From positions 56,923 to 120,922 of the forward strand of contig NMRB01002066.1 in the NCBI GenBank assembly GCA_002633025.1: DNA of 64,000 bases, in the 5' to 3' direction. Source of the DNA: Notospermus geniculatus (Eukaryota; Nemertea; Pilidiophora; Heteronemertea; Lineidae). The position numbers and the translations under genes are program-made. This document shows, piece after piece, positions 53,717 to 63,814 of this stretch. Position 1 is the stretch's first letter. Each line of letters opens with the position of its first letter. A model generated the notes under the pieces. It saw nothing but the letters and a program-made list of their open reading frames with translations. It ran no database searches and was not told the DNA's origin.

Positions 53717-53725
53717 GTCAGTGGC

Positions 53726-53985
53726 GTGATGAACCAACAATATTTTTGGCCTGCAGCTAGGGAGAAGTTGTCATCCATACTTTGATTGGTCAATCTGGAT
53801 GACGTCAAAACGTAAACATCGAACACATGGCTCATTATACACGGTTATTTCATGTGTGATATACCATGTGCGTTTGTTTACATTTTGGATTGTTCATAGA
53901 GGGCGTTTTCGTGAGAATTGTGAATTCTTGGCACGATTTCATTCAGGTGCATCTTATAAAGCAATGTAGTTTGGCTACAGGATCT
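53726..53985. other. Short spacer, nothing recognised
   Basis: No exon or repeat boundary. Confidence 0.4.
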
Positions 53986-54168
53986 CTAAAGGCGCTGCTC
54001 CACTTGACAGCTTTTTCGCAGAAGTTGGCTCACAATGGGCAATTCACCATTGTTTGTGTCCTGTCGGCTTACGCCGGGACCAATGACACAAACAACTGCT
54101 CACAGTTGAGTTGCCCATAGAGAGCCAACTTCTGCGAAAAAAACTGTCAAGTGGAGCAGCGCCTTTAG
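53986..54168. mobile_element. 183-bp MITE (CTAAAGGCGCTGC)
   Basis: CTAAAGGCGCTGCTCCACTT and AAGTGGAGCAGCGCCTTTAG are inverted, continuing through GACAG.TTTTTTCGCAGAAGTTGGCTC. TCT flanks both sides, a possible 3-bp duplication. Confidence 0.85.
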
Positions 54169-54539
54169 TCTAAGTGACCGATGGTAACGATTGGTTTTGG
54201 TGTCTGCACAGATGTCAGAAAATCATGGAATTGACTAACAAATGGTCCGTGCCCCGACTTCGAGGAGCTCGACTCTAAGCCTTGAAATGACCTAACCCTA
54301 ACAAGTTTAATAGCGAGTCCAACTTTCATTTCAGACAAAAGTGACGTAAATCTTTGTATATCAATTTAGTTTGAAAATATGCATTTTCGTCACTTTTGTC
54401 AATGAGTGGATCATCCAGCAGAAATATGGCACATTTGTAAATTTTACACTCCAGTTAATTCGATGAAATGTACTCTACGTTAAAACGTGGAAATTCATTG
54501 TATGTGCAAGATTTATCATGTGTACAGGGTGTACACTTA
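54169..54539. other. Intergenic, nothing recognised
   Basis: No exon or repeat seen. Confidence 0.4.
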
Positions 54540-54990
54540 GTAGTAGTATTTTGCAAAATACTTTGATTTCAAAGTGTCGTGTTTCAATGTAATTTGATGA
54601 TCTCAAACATTACAAAAATGATTGTTAGTTAAAATTTTTCGAAGGCGCTTCAGTTTACAATAGCAGGAAATAGGTATATCTTCATTCACGATCACAAGGT
54701 CACGTATGCAGAGGAAAAAACAAGCTGCTTGGAATATTACATGTATTGTGTTACCATTCTCAAATGGCAGTGTGCCCTGATTATAATGCAAAATGTAGTC
54801 ACTTGATCATCATGGATCGAGCACAACCTCCAAAGCTAAGTTACATACATGTAGGCTTCTCATTTTCGACCATCCTTCTGCGCCAGGTTTGGCGGCCGCT
54901 CGTCTCGCTCTTGCTTTCTAAACATCACCAGCAAATTGCCAACCGAGAGGAAGCCAGTATGAGTTATTTTCTACGACGTTATTCTGGGAC
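54540..54990 (+). promoter_or_regulatory. Diverged homologue of the GPCR 1 upstream block
   Basis: TTTGATTTCAAAGTGTCGTGTTTCA, ACAAAAATGATTGTTAGTTAAAA, TATATCTTCATTCACG and GCGCCAGGTTTGGCGGCCG follow in the same order as at 48790-49150. Conservation around non-coding sequence in front of both paralogues suggests an ancestral promoter/5' UTR. Here it is separated from the ATG (55856) by MITE insertions. Confidence 0.6.
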
Positions 54991-55023
54991 GCGGTCTAGT
55001 AACTGAAGGTAATTCTCGTTTAT

Positions 55024-55330
55024 GCCCCAATCACACTTAGCCAGTTCTCAGTACGTTCTTGAAAATTTTGCCGAACGGGCTCAAACTGTCTGCGAACGGA
55101 GTGGACGTAGTGGCAACTTTGTACAGTCTTTTTACGAACTTAATGGACGGGAAGGGTGCTCCAGAACATCGAGGTATTATTTTGCCAAGGGATACACGTT
55201 CTAGGCCGTTTTACGATTTTGTTAGGACGGGGCAGGACGTTTTGGGTCGCATTCATAAAGCGGTTCTATCGAGCCCGTTCGGCAAAATTTTCAAGAACGT
55301 ACTGAGAACTAGCTCAGTGTGATTGGGGCA
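55024..55330. mobile_element. MITE, CCCCAATCACACT family, copy 1, carrying part of another MITE
   Basis: GCCCCAATCACACTTAGCCA to CTCAGTGTGATTGGGGC; the arms contain GTTCTTGAAAATTTTGCCGAACGGGCTC and its complement. Near the right arm GGGTCGCATTCATAAAGCGGTTCTATCG is the end of the MITE family found at 18948. Confidence 0.75.
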
Positions 55331-55334
55331 TAAT

Positions 55335-55581
55335 ACCCCCATCACACTGAAGTCGTTCTCAAAACGTCCTGCCCCGTCCTAAAAAAATCGTAAAACGGGC
55401 TAGAACGTGTACCCTTGGCCAAATAATGCTTCGATGTACTGGAGCACCCTTCCCATCCACGAAGTTCGTAAAAAGACTGTAAAACGTTGCCACTGCGTCC
55501 ACTCCGTTCGCACACAGTTTGAGCCCGTTCGGCAAAATTTTCAAGAACGTACTGAGAACTAGCTCAGTGTGATGGGGGTAT
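55335..55581. mobile_element. MITE, CCCCAATCACACT family, copy 2 (inverted)
   Basis: CCCCCATCACACTGAAGTCG to GCTCAGTGTGATGGGGG; its interior is the reverse complement of copy 1 (GGAGCACCCTTCCCATCCA...). The rest of the 18948-type MITE resumes directly after it (TTAGAACCGTCTTAGGCGGG to TTTATGAATACGACCC, 55582-55684). Confidence 0.75.
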
Positions 55582-55855
55582 TAGAACCGTCTTAGGCGGG
55601 TTCCAAGTATCGTCAACCACTATAGCCTACTTGGAACAGACCTAAGACGGTTCAAATGAAAGAACTGCTTTATGAATACGACCCACTTCAGTGTGACAGG
55701 ATCTTTAGTAACAAATATCTATACCGCAGTTGTGATTCATTTCATAGGTTCTTTGCGCTCTCATTTCCTCGAAATGTACATGTACCCAATTACCCGACCG
55801 AGTTGAACCCAAAGCGACCGTTGGCTAAAATCATCATTACACCATCCTTGCAGTC

Positions 55856-58407
55856 ATGAAGTCATCACTGATTACAACGTTTTCCACCAAAGTGGTTCAC
55901 TCCTTTCCCGGCCTGGAACTTGCCACGACATTCTTCATCAAATGGCTGCCTTTCTTCATCATAACGATGGGATTGATAGGAAACATGATGTCTTTACTTG
56001 TCACGAGCAGAAAGGACAACCGTCGCATCAGCACCTGCGTCTACATGGCNNNNNNNNNNNNNNNNNNNNNNNNNNNNNNNNNNNNNNNNNNNNNNNNNNN
56101 NNNNNNNNNNNNNNNNNNNNNNNNNNNNNNNNNNNNNNNNNNNNNNNNNNNNNNNNNNNNNNNNNNNNNNNNNNNNNNNNNNNNNNNNNNNNNNNNNNNN
56201 NNNNNNNNNNNNNNNNNNNNNNNNNNNNNNNNNNNNNNNNNNNNNNNNNNNNNNNNNNNNNNNNNNNNNNNNNNNNNNNNNNNNNNNNNNNNNNNNNNNN
56301 NNNNNNNNNNNNNNNNNNNNNNNNNNNNNNNNNNNNNNNNNNNNNNNNNNNNNNNNNNNNNNNNNNNNNNNNNNNNNNNNNNNNNNNNNNNNNNNNNNNN
56401 NNNNNNNNNNNNNNNNNNNNNNNNNNNNNNNNNNNNNNNNNNNNNNNNNNNNNNNNNNNNNNNNNNNNNNNNNNNNNNNNNNNNNNNNNNNNNNNNNNNN
56501 NNNNNNNNNNNNNNNNNNNNNNNNNNNNNNNNNNNNNNNNNNNNNNNNNNNNNNNNNNNNNNNNNNNNNNNNNNNNNNNNNNNNNNNNNNNNNNNNNNNN
56601 NNNNNNNNNNNNNNNNNNNNNNNNNNNNNNNNNNNNNNNNNNNNNNNNNNNNNNNNNNNNNNNNNNNNNNNNNNNNNNNNNNNNNNNNNNNNNNNNNNNN
56701 NNNNNNNNNNNNNNNNNNNNNNNNNNNNNNNNNNNNNNNNNNNNNNNNNNNNNNNNNNNNNNNNNNNNNNNNNNNNNNNNNNNNNNNNNNNNNNNNNNNN
56801 NNNNNNNNNNNNNNNNNNNNNNNNNNNNNNNNNNNNNNNNNNNNNNNNNNNNNNNNNNNNNNNNNNNNNNNNNNNNNNNNNNNNNNNNNNNNNNNNNNAA
56901 CCACAAACTAACCACAACGTTTGCCAAATATGGTCATCACGCCTTAGGAGATAGACATGCACACGAAGCACTACGTTCAAACGGCCGTGAGTCCCATCCG
57001 ACGGACCCTGCATTAATGTTTCACAACTTTTTGAACATGCCTTCGCCCGGAGGCGAACCCGCGCCGACCCATTGTACAGTTTGGTAGTCGAGCGCGCTAA
57101 CCACTCGACCACCGGGCTTAGACAACATAAAACCGCCGTTCCCAAATACGTAACTGGTTAAAAACTACAAAAGCATGCTCATGTGATTAAGAGGCACCAT
57201 GTTTCTATTCTGTTGGTAATACATTTATGGGGTGTAAATCCAACCGTTTAAAGGTTAGCTGTACACCGGGTCCCATTCTCCTGTACAAAGCTCCTTGAGT
57301 CCAATAGTAAAGTCAGTTATTTGACCTCTGACCTTGAAATCTGACCTTCAGAGGTCAAAATCACCTTGACCAACGGGTGATTCTGAAAGACAATTTCATA
57401 GTCATACTTACCTACCCATTGGAACAACTTTAACATCCAATGCCATCAAAAGTTATATTTGAGGTTTTGGCCGGCTGACTATTATAGAACCAATAATCCC
57501 GAATTTGGCGCTCTGTTCTCAATTCAATATTTTTTAAATAAATCAGGTGTAATAGAATCTAATGTCCCCCGATATGTGATGTCTCCAAACAATACATTTA
57601 CAGTTTAAGCGGCGCCATTGAATAGGACTCTAGGGAGACCAAGACCCTTTTAGTCATGTGACAAACAATGCAGGGAGACGTCAGAAAGACGGGGCATTAA
57701 ATTCTATCACACCTGTCTCTTGTATTTGTAGTTCTGTCTGGTACCTCGCAAATTCATTCGCAATCACATCTGGCATCACCTTAGCTGCAATGAGCGCAGA
57801 CCGAGCTCTTGCTGTTTCGTTTCCAATGAAGGCTTCTTTCATGTGTACACCTTCAAAAGCCGTCAAGATAACAGTGGGGACATCTATTTTTCAGCTGATC
57901 TTTCTTATACAAATATTTTTCATTTACCGAAAGCCCGACGCAAGTTCTCTTGCCCCAGTTCTTGACTTCCCTGAAGCGAGGTGGTTTGAGAGATTGCATA
58001 CAGTATATCTTCTGGTTATGGGCTGCATTTTACCTTTCGGCGCTATTATCGTTTGTAATGCCATCATAATATTCCACATTCGGAAAGCTGCAAAGGAGAG
58101 AGAAAAAATGGAAGCCAGTACCACGAAAAAGTCAACGGAAGCAAATCTGACCAAACTGCTGTTGCTGACGTCATTAGTTTACATCATATGCTCGACTCCT
58201 TTACGTGTTTTTTACAACCTGCCGGACGTTTACGATTTGACTGATAGTTATTGGGCTGCTCGATACGAGTTGGACTTCGCAATTGTGAATGAAATGTGGC
58301 TGACGAATTTTGCGGTCAACTTCTACATTTACTTCCTCGGGGGTGGACAGAAATTTCGTCGTGACGTGAATAAAGTTTTTGGAACGTGTTCAAGGACGTC
58401 AACATGA
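55856..58407 (+). CDS. Rhodopsin-class GPCR, paralogue 2 (interrupted by an assembly gap)
   Basis: Exon 1 begins at ATG 55856 and reads the same N-terminus and TM1 as paralogue 1 (ELATTFFIKWLPFFII, then GNMMSLLVTSRKDNRRI) up to TM2, where N begins at 56050. Exon 2 is 57732-58407 (TTTGTAG|T, same phase 2 junction) and ends with TGA. It reads SSVWYLANSFAI, then DRALAVSFP, the TM5-TM6 region with REKMEASTTKKSTEANLTK, CSTPLRV in TM6, and NFAVNFYIYFLGGGQKF in TM7. The same unusual features recur: no TM3 or loop-2 cysteine visible, DRA, no TM6 tryptophan, NFYIY. The 3' end of exon 1 is presumably inside the gap. No stop or frameshift is seen in what is present, so it is probably functional. Confidence 0.8.
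56050..56898. other. Assembly gap (849 N) in GPCR 2
   Basis: Run of N covering TM2 to the end of exon 1 and part of the intron. Confidence 1.
57030..57122 (-). repeat. tRNA-like sequence, probably SINE head or decayed tRNA
   Basis: On the minus strand: GCCCGGTGGTCGAGTGGTTAG (A-box-like), then GGGTCGGCGCGGGTTCGCCTCC (B-box-like) and GGGCG pairing with the 5' GCCCG. No proper anticodon stem can be drawn, so I do not call a tRNA gene. Confidence 0.4.
57544..57715. mobile_element. MITE, CAGGTGTRATAGAAYCTAATG family, copy 2
   Basis: CAGGTGTAATAGAATCTAATG to TTAAATTCTATCACACCTG. Its right end is 16 bases before exon 2 of GPCR 2, so it may contribute to the splice-acceptor region. Confidence 0.8.
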
Positions 58408-59482
58408 ACGTGAGAACGTTAGAAGGCCTTTTAAAAATGTGACCTTCTGTCACGCGTCCATACATATAATTTAAACAAATCACAGTTTAAGATTTCCCTT
58501 TCTCCAGGACTTTAGGAAGATGACGCGATTATTTAGTTATCTTGACATTTAAAGCACGACTATATGCGTTAGGTGACTCTTTATCCCTCCACACCGTGTC
58601 CTGTCCAATCTGTTTATAGCCAGTGGTAACACCGAGGTTGGACTGATACTTTGTCGAAAGCTTAACTGACGAAAATGGCTGCCATACTTCTCATCACTTG
58701 AGAAGTTCCACGCACTGTTCTAGCGTGGAGTAACCCTTCATCAGGTAAGGTAGCATGTAGCAACTCATTTAAATATATGTAGCAACAGTCTCAACGCATA
58801 ATGGTAACTTAGATCATGCAAATAGGTAGATTTCGACAGTCTTGTCGAGCATGCATTGACACAAGATCATGGTCAACCTCACCACCATCAATTAGCTCTG
58901 TGTGTAAATGGTGTACATCGACCATGTGTATAAAGCTAAGAATGAGGTCACCATAAATGAGATGCACTACGACGGCGTCAGGAAATTCAGTTTTGGATGC
59001 ATAGCGTGGCGCTTTAAATCATGACGAAAATCTTCCCTCTACTGAATTGGACAATTTTACCCACGGAACCCACTGCTTGCTCCCTTGGGCCGTTGGTTAG
59101 CCACTGCGCGTGTTATGTTGATGGTTGATTCCACACAATGCCTCTGGGTATCTCTTCTTCTATTTCAACCACTAAAATTTGTGTTGCTCTGAGATGTTAA
59201 AGTAGAGTAACTGAGTGAACTGAACCTTCCTAATGTGAAAGTTACGTCACGTAATGGCACACAGGCTAACTGAGCTACAGTGTGGCCCAGAAAAAGTGTC
59301 CCTCGAACAATAGTTAAACAATAGGAATGCTATTGTCGAATGGACACGTTTTCTGCATCACCCTGAATACAAGGAGGGCCAGAAATCACAGACGGTCAAA
59401 TTAGCATTGTTTTCAATTAAAACTTTAAAATATTTACCAAAGATACAATTATTTCCCGATTAGCTCTATAATCTAACAACCA
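58408..59482. other. 3' flank of GPCR 2, no further gene
   Basis: A fragment at 59285-59370 (AAAAAGTGTCCCTCG, AACAATAG, GGACACGTTTTC) recalls the CAGGTGTAAAGGGAAAG MITE family but is short. Nothing else recognised. Confidence 0.4.
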
Positions 59483-59730
59483 GGGCCCAGTTTCACAAAG
59501 AATCTTAAGTCTAAAGTTTGACTTAAGTCGTCATGTGACCAGGGTTCAGCAAACCAGTGCCCATATTCATAAAACTACTTAAGTCTAAGTGTGGCACTTA
59601 TCCTTTGTTTAACACAAAAGATAAGTATCACACTTTGACTTAAGTATGTTTATCAATATGGACCCAGATGACTTCATTTCAGACTTAAGTGTTTTCTTAG
59701 ACTTAAGATTCTTTGTGAAATCCAGCCCAG
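59483..59730. mobile_element. Two nested MITEs
   Basis: Outer: GGGCCCAGTTTCACAAAGAATCTTAAG / CTTAAGATTCTTTGTGAAATCCAGCCC. Inner (about 59559-59667): TGCCCATATTCATAAAACTAC / GTATGTTTATCAATATGGACCCA with ACTTAAGTC stems. Both are palindromic and share ACTTAAG words, so insertion by similarity is possible. Confidence 0.8.
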
Positions 59731-60572
59731 CTCTGTCCCAATAAATAACTAACTGCAAGTCTTGAAAATTTGAATACAATCTATTGTTTATTTCAACAAC
59801 GATCGTCTGCAAATGAAGTCTTGATGCAGAAAAATCCACAACCTCATTTCCAGGTTCTAGTTTGCTTCTTTGGTGCGTTTTGCTGTCAAGAAGCAACAGT
59901 GGATTGGTCCTGGGATCGAGGTTGAAATAGGCCTATTCCAGTAAGAACAACAATGACTGACCAGAATGAGGACCCTAGCCCCATTGCGTCAATAGGTGCC
60001 ACTAGTGGTTAAAACTATTGAAATGAAAGTGACATCCCGGTCCTGATCAAAAGGTGTCTATGGTATTGGGCCTAGTTTTGGTGTGCTGCCCTCTATCGTA
60101 GCGAACTAGCCAAAGATGACATATGTACCTGATGTGTATGATCTCATCTTTGTCTAGTTTTTGAGAAACTGTGAAAAAAATTTATAGTAAACATAAAGTC
60201 GTCTCCGAATTTCGCAAGTTTTCGACCACACCGGGGTCTTCCCCAGGCACTTTCTAGTAGAGATATCAGCAGTGAATGAACTGGATCCCAATATGGACCT
60301 GAAGTTATAATACAGAAACCCTGAAAAAACAGGAAGGTGTGAAAACAAAGTTAAGGTTGACTAAAACATGTAAAAGAGTTGAATAGAAACAAGGCCCCAT
60401 TGCTGGGTGCTGGAGCTGATTACAAAGAGAAGACTTGTATATACAGAGAAAGTCTGTTTATTAGTAGTAGACGCGTGATTCGGCTGAAGGAAAGGAGTCT
60501 TATAAACTATGGCTTGTGTAATTTATAATGAGTAAAAGTATGGAATGAAGATAATAAGGCCGAATCGGTAGA
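59731..60572. other. Intergenic, nothing recognised
   Basis: GGACCCTAGCC.CATTGCGTCAATAGGTG (59972) resembles 44399-44440 in the IgSF intron (GGGACCCTAGCCGACTGCCTCAATAGGTGTCAC), so a dispersed repeat of about 120 bp is shared by the two places. Confidence 0.45.
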
Positions 60573-60768
60573 TGTTGTCCTGGGTAACCCAAAGTTTACC
60601 CAGGACCAACCTGGGTAACCCTAAAAGCTACCCAGGACGATCCTGGGTAAACTTTAAGGCACTAAAGTTTACCCAGTTTGAAATTCGTGCACTTTTTTAC
60701 CTGCGGTCAAGCAGGTTGCCAAGTCATAGTCAGCTGAGCGCAAGGCCCATGGGCCTCTTGTTGTCCCA
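60573..60768. repeat. CCTGGGTA hairpins and an end motif GGCCCATGGGCC
   Basis: 60573-60676 has six CCTGGGTAA / TTACCCAGG words in alternation. 60715-60768 contains CAGCTGAGCGCAAGGCCCATGGGCCTCTTGTT, parallel in design to the GGTCCATGGACCATTTCATT ends of the AGCTCAC family, so it may be the end of a related element. Confidence 0.5.
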
Positions 60769-61224
60769 TTTATTGGGGTAATGGTGATATCGATATGTCA
60801 GATTTGATATGTTGAAATACCTCATCCTGCGATTGAGTTAGAGGCGCAGGATCAAGCCCTACACACCCATTTAATATAGACCCTACAAATCAAATCGCCA
60901 GATGACTTTTGATCTCAGATGTTGGGTTCATTGTGATATTGATATCTCTAATTTGATATGAAATATCTCATCATGTGATGAGTTATTGGCATGAGGCAAA
61001 GTTCTTTGGGCTTCATTGCACTTTATCTTCAGTGTATCCTGATGTCTATCAATGTTCCTGTCTGATCTCTATCAACTATGCTGATCTCTATCGTTTAAAT
61101 GCATCTGATCTCCATCAACTATCCTGATCTCGACCAATGTATCTGGTCTCCATCAACCCTCGTGATCTCTATCAATGTATTCTGGTCTCCATCAACTATC
61201 CTGATCATTATCAATCTGGACCCA
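60769..61224. other. Low-complexity TGATCTCTATCAA repeats
   Basis: 61040-61215 is an irregular tandem of TGATCTCTATCAACTATCC-type words with about 40-bp spacing; similar words resume at 62215-62260, on the other side of the foldback cluster. Confidence 0.6.
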
Positions 61225-61320
61225 TGTTCCCGAAGCTGTCGTAAGGTTAACGATGTCGTTACGCTATGTATTTTTCCAGTTTTAAAGCTGACGTGAACGA
61301 ACAAAAAGCCCCCATGCGAC

Positions 61321-61573
61321 TAGACTGGTCCCCTGTCGTAGTTCTCGCTTCACTAATACGACAGGCATTTTGAACGCAAACTCGGCATGCGATTGGTCAA
61401 CTGTGATTGGTCAACGGTCGCGCCATGAGTCATCATCTATTTTTAGAGACTCCCGCAACGTTACGAGTCTTTATTGCTCATTTGCATACGTGTGTCAGAA
61501 AACAGGCAAACATGGCGGACGCGGCCTGTCGTAGTAGTGGAGGAACGGAGCGATACGACAGGGGACCAGTCTA
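61321..61573. mobile_element. 253-bp element with perfect 9-bp TSD CCATGCGAC
   Basis: TAGACTGGTCCCCTGTCGTA and TACGACAGGGGACCAGTCTA bound it, and CCATGCGAC is duplicated (61312-61320, 61574-61582). It splits the left arm of the composite foldback; the unsplit sequence GTCGCATGGGG is seen in the right arm. Mutator-like or Merlin-like size of duplication. Confidence 0.9.
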
Positions 61574-61747
61574 CCATGCGACGAGCGAGAGAATTGCAAA
61601 CGCCCTGCAAACACCTCAAACGAAGGCTCAGAACAATGATAGACTTCACGAGGCCAGGAGGGCGCCACCTTATTTGCCTTCAGGCAACAGAGCTGTCAAC
61701 ATCTCCGGATACCTCTTAACACTACTCAAAGAAAAAAATGTAATCAT

Positions 61748-61990
61748 TTAGATCGGATTCGAACCGCCGACCTTCTGATTTGTAAACCACCACTCTATCC
61801 ACTCGGCCAACGAGCCAGCTGACAGGTGCATGATTTATGTTTGTCATAGACGTAGGCCTTCGACTTACGTAATAATACTGGGAATAAGAGAAAACATGAG
61901 AAATCTTCCAACAAGTTCGGTGCCCGAATGGGGAAGACGGTGGAACAGAGATAACAAGGCGCGGGGTCGATTCCCAGCTGGGTCAAAATT
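61748..61990. repeat. Two tRNA-like heads facing each other
   Basis: 61751-61815 on the minus strand reads TTGGCCGAGTGGATAGAG...GGCGGTTCGAATCCGATC. 61918-61985 on the plus strand reads GGTGCCCGAATGGGGAAGAC...GCGGGGTCGATTCCCAGC. Both have B-box-like arms but neither gives a full cloverleaf by eye. Likely SINE or decayed tRNA sequences captured in the foldback. Confidence 0.45.
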
Positions 61991-62264
61991 TCGTTCAAAA
62001 AAAGTGTTCAGCAGGTGCTCACCAGAGAATGTTGACACCCCGACAGCTCGAAGACGAATAAGGTGGCGCCCTCCTGGCCTCGTGGGGTCTATCATGTTCT
62101 GAGCCTTCGTTTGAGGTGTTTGCAGGGCGTTTGCAATTCTCTTGCTCGTCGCATGGGGACTTTTTGTTCGTTCACGTCAGCTTTAACGACGGCTTCGGGA
62201 ACATGGGCCCTGGTCTCTCTTAACTATCGTGATCGCTATCAGTGTATGTATCTGGTCTCCTTAA

Positions 62265-62490
62265 GGCCCCGATTACATAGAGCTATACGCTATTCGGTAT
62301 TCTAGGCACGTTTCGTAGGGCACGCGTATAGTTTGAATCGAGCAAGGTTATTTCCATGAGCGGTTTACATAAGACTAAACTATTCCGAGGGCACGCTATT
62401 CGCTTTTTGTTCGTATTGTGCATGTCCAGTTTTGCACCGTATACCGAATACCGAATACCGAATAGCGTATAGCTCTATGTAATCGGGGAC
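62265..62490. mobile_element. 226-bp MITE with TTA target duplication
   Basis: GGCCCCGATTACATAGAGCT...ATACGCTATTCGGTATTC and the inverted GAATAGCGTATAGCTCTATGTAATCGGGG, flanked by TTA on both sides. Probable Harbinger derivative; the TACCGAATACCGAATACCGA run is a small internal tandem. Confidence 0.85.
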
Positions 62491-62935
62491 TTATGTACAA
62501 GCACTCGTACATCGGGAACAATATGACATTTACAATGTCTCTTGTTGCTATTTCTGTCGGATCCCGTTATATCTCTTTATATAATACAACGTTCACATCA
62601 CATGATCAACATCTATGATGGTCATTGTGACTGGTCCCTCCCAATGAGAGACGCTCCATCCATAAATCTAGCTCCCTTGCCTGATTTCAAATCGGAAATA
62701 ACTCTACCGCGATCAAGGCGTCTGCTGCTGAAATCCTCTAGCGTAAACACGTGCATGTTTTGTTGATGATGATTACAGGAATATGTATTGTTGGAAAGCT
62801 GCGATTGACAGCGAACTAGCAAGGAGGCTTTTATCATAACCTTCACGACAATGGAAATGGCGGTAAAGTTGTGGAATAATAAATGTGGCTCTTGATCCGC
62901 TCACCTGCCAGTGGGAAGATGTAACACTGGTAAGA

Positions 62936-63730
62936 GGGAGGTTTAGAAATCAAACGATAAACATAAACGCTAACGACAACGTTATTTTTGTACGGAAAAT
63001 GCAATATAAAATCTCGTGAATGTATAGTATGAAAAATAACGTTGTCGTAAAGTTTGCGTTTATCACTTGATTTCTAAACCTCCGTAGTATCACAAAGACA
63101 TACATGTACGAAAAGCAAATGTTTCCTTATCAGTATGCATCCATGGCCCAAGGACACAACCTGATTGAAGAGAGTTTGGGGACACAGCCTATCAGCGATC
63201 CCGAGTTCCCTATGGCATTGGTAGGCCTACCGGTAACTCAAGTAATGAACACTCCCTACAGATTATGTTGGCTACATTTAGTTTCGTAACTTTCCGTTCT
63301 AGGGAGGTTTAGAAATCAAACGATAGGAACGTAAACTGCGACAACGTAATTTTTCATGTTACACATTCACCAAATTTTATATTGCATTTCAGGTACAAAA
63401 GTAACGTTGTTGATAACGTTTATTGCTTGATTTCTAAACCTTCCTAATAGAGAGTTTAAGAAATCAAACGATAAACGTTAACTTTACGACAACGTTATTT
63501 TTCATACTGCGAATTCACCAAATTATATTTTGCATTTTCGGTACAAAAAATAACGTTGTCGTGAAGTTAACGTTTATCGTTTGATTTCTTAAACTCCCTA
63601 TTATCTGTTATAAACGTTAACGACAAAGTTATTTTTGAGCCGAAAATGCAATATAAAATCTGGTAAATGTGTAGTATTAAAATAACGTTGTCGTAAAATT
63701 TACTTTTATCGTTTGATTACTTTACCTACC
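62936..63730. repeat. Cluster of four palindromic MITEs of one family
   Basis: Copies at about 62936-63085, 63301-63447, 63448-63601 and 63603-63730 each read GGTTTAGAAATCAAACGATA...CGACAACGTTATTTTT and back. Terminal words vary (GGGAGTTTAAG or GGGAGGTTTAG). Copies 2-4 abut each other. A half copy is at 22728-22787. Between copies 1 and 2 (63086-63300) is a short open stretch with a possible exon, unproven. Confidence 0.8.
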
Positions 63731-63814
63731 TATTTGGTATCCGCCACGGGTTACTGACGACTACCTGCGGCAGTAACGCCATGCATGCGTCATGCATTGG
63801 TATTTTCGTAGTCG

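Larger units (their letters stand above)
61225..62205. mobile_element. Composite foldback element with nested insertions
   Basis: The arm ATGTTCCCGAAGCTGTCGT...TTAAAGCTGACGTGAACGAACAAAAAG at the left matches the inverse at 62150-62205. The inner arms GCGACGAGCGAGAGAATTGC to GAGGGCGCCACCTTAT (61577-61675) match the inverse at 62060-62150. Inside are a 253-bp element (61321-61573) and two tRNA-like sequences. Confidence 0.8.

Noticed and set aside
55059-55544. Two similar frames on opposite strands (KILPNGLKL..NGVD.VAT.YSLFTN).
   Set aside because: They are the two copies of one palindromic MITE in opposite orientation; similarity reflects the repeat, not a protein.
57030-57122. Possible tRNA gene on the minus strand.
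   Set aside because: A- and B-box-like arms and acceptor pairing are present but no anticodon stem-loop can be formed by eye.
61407-61751. 114-codon frame in the composite foldback.
   Set aside because: It spans the junction between a 9-bp-TSD element and the foldback arm, so it cannot be an old gene.
61751-61815. Possible tRNA on the minus strand with a GGTTCGAATCC arm.
   Set aside because: Acceptor ends do not pair and the anticodon stem fails; kept only as a tRNA-like repeat.
63086-63300. Possible coding exon (KQMFPYQYASMAQGHN...) between two MITEs, ending at a GTAGGC donor.
   Set aside because: No family resemblance and no second exon; single short open frame among repeats.
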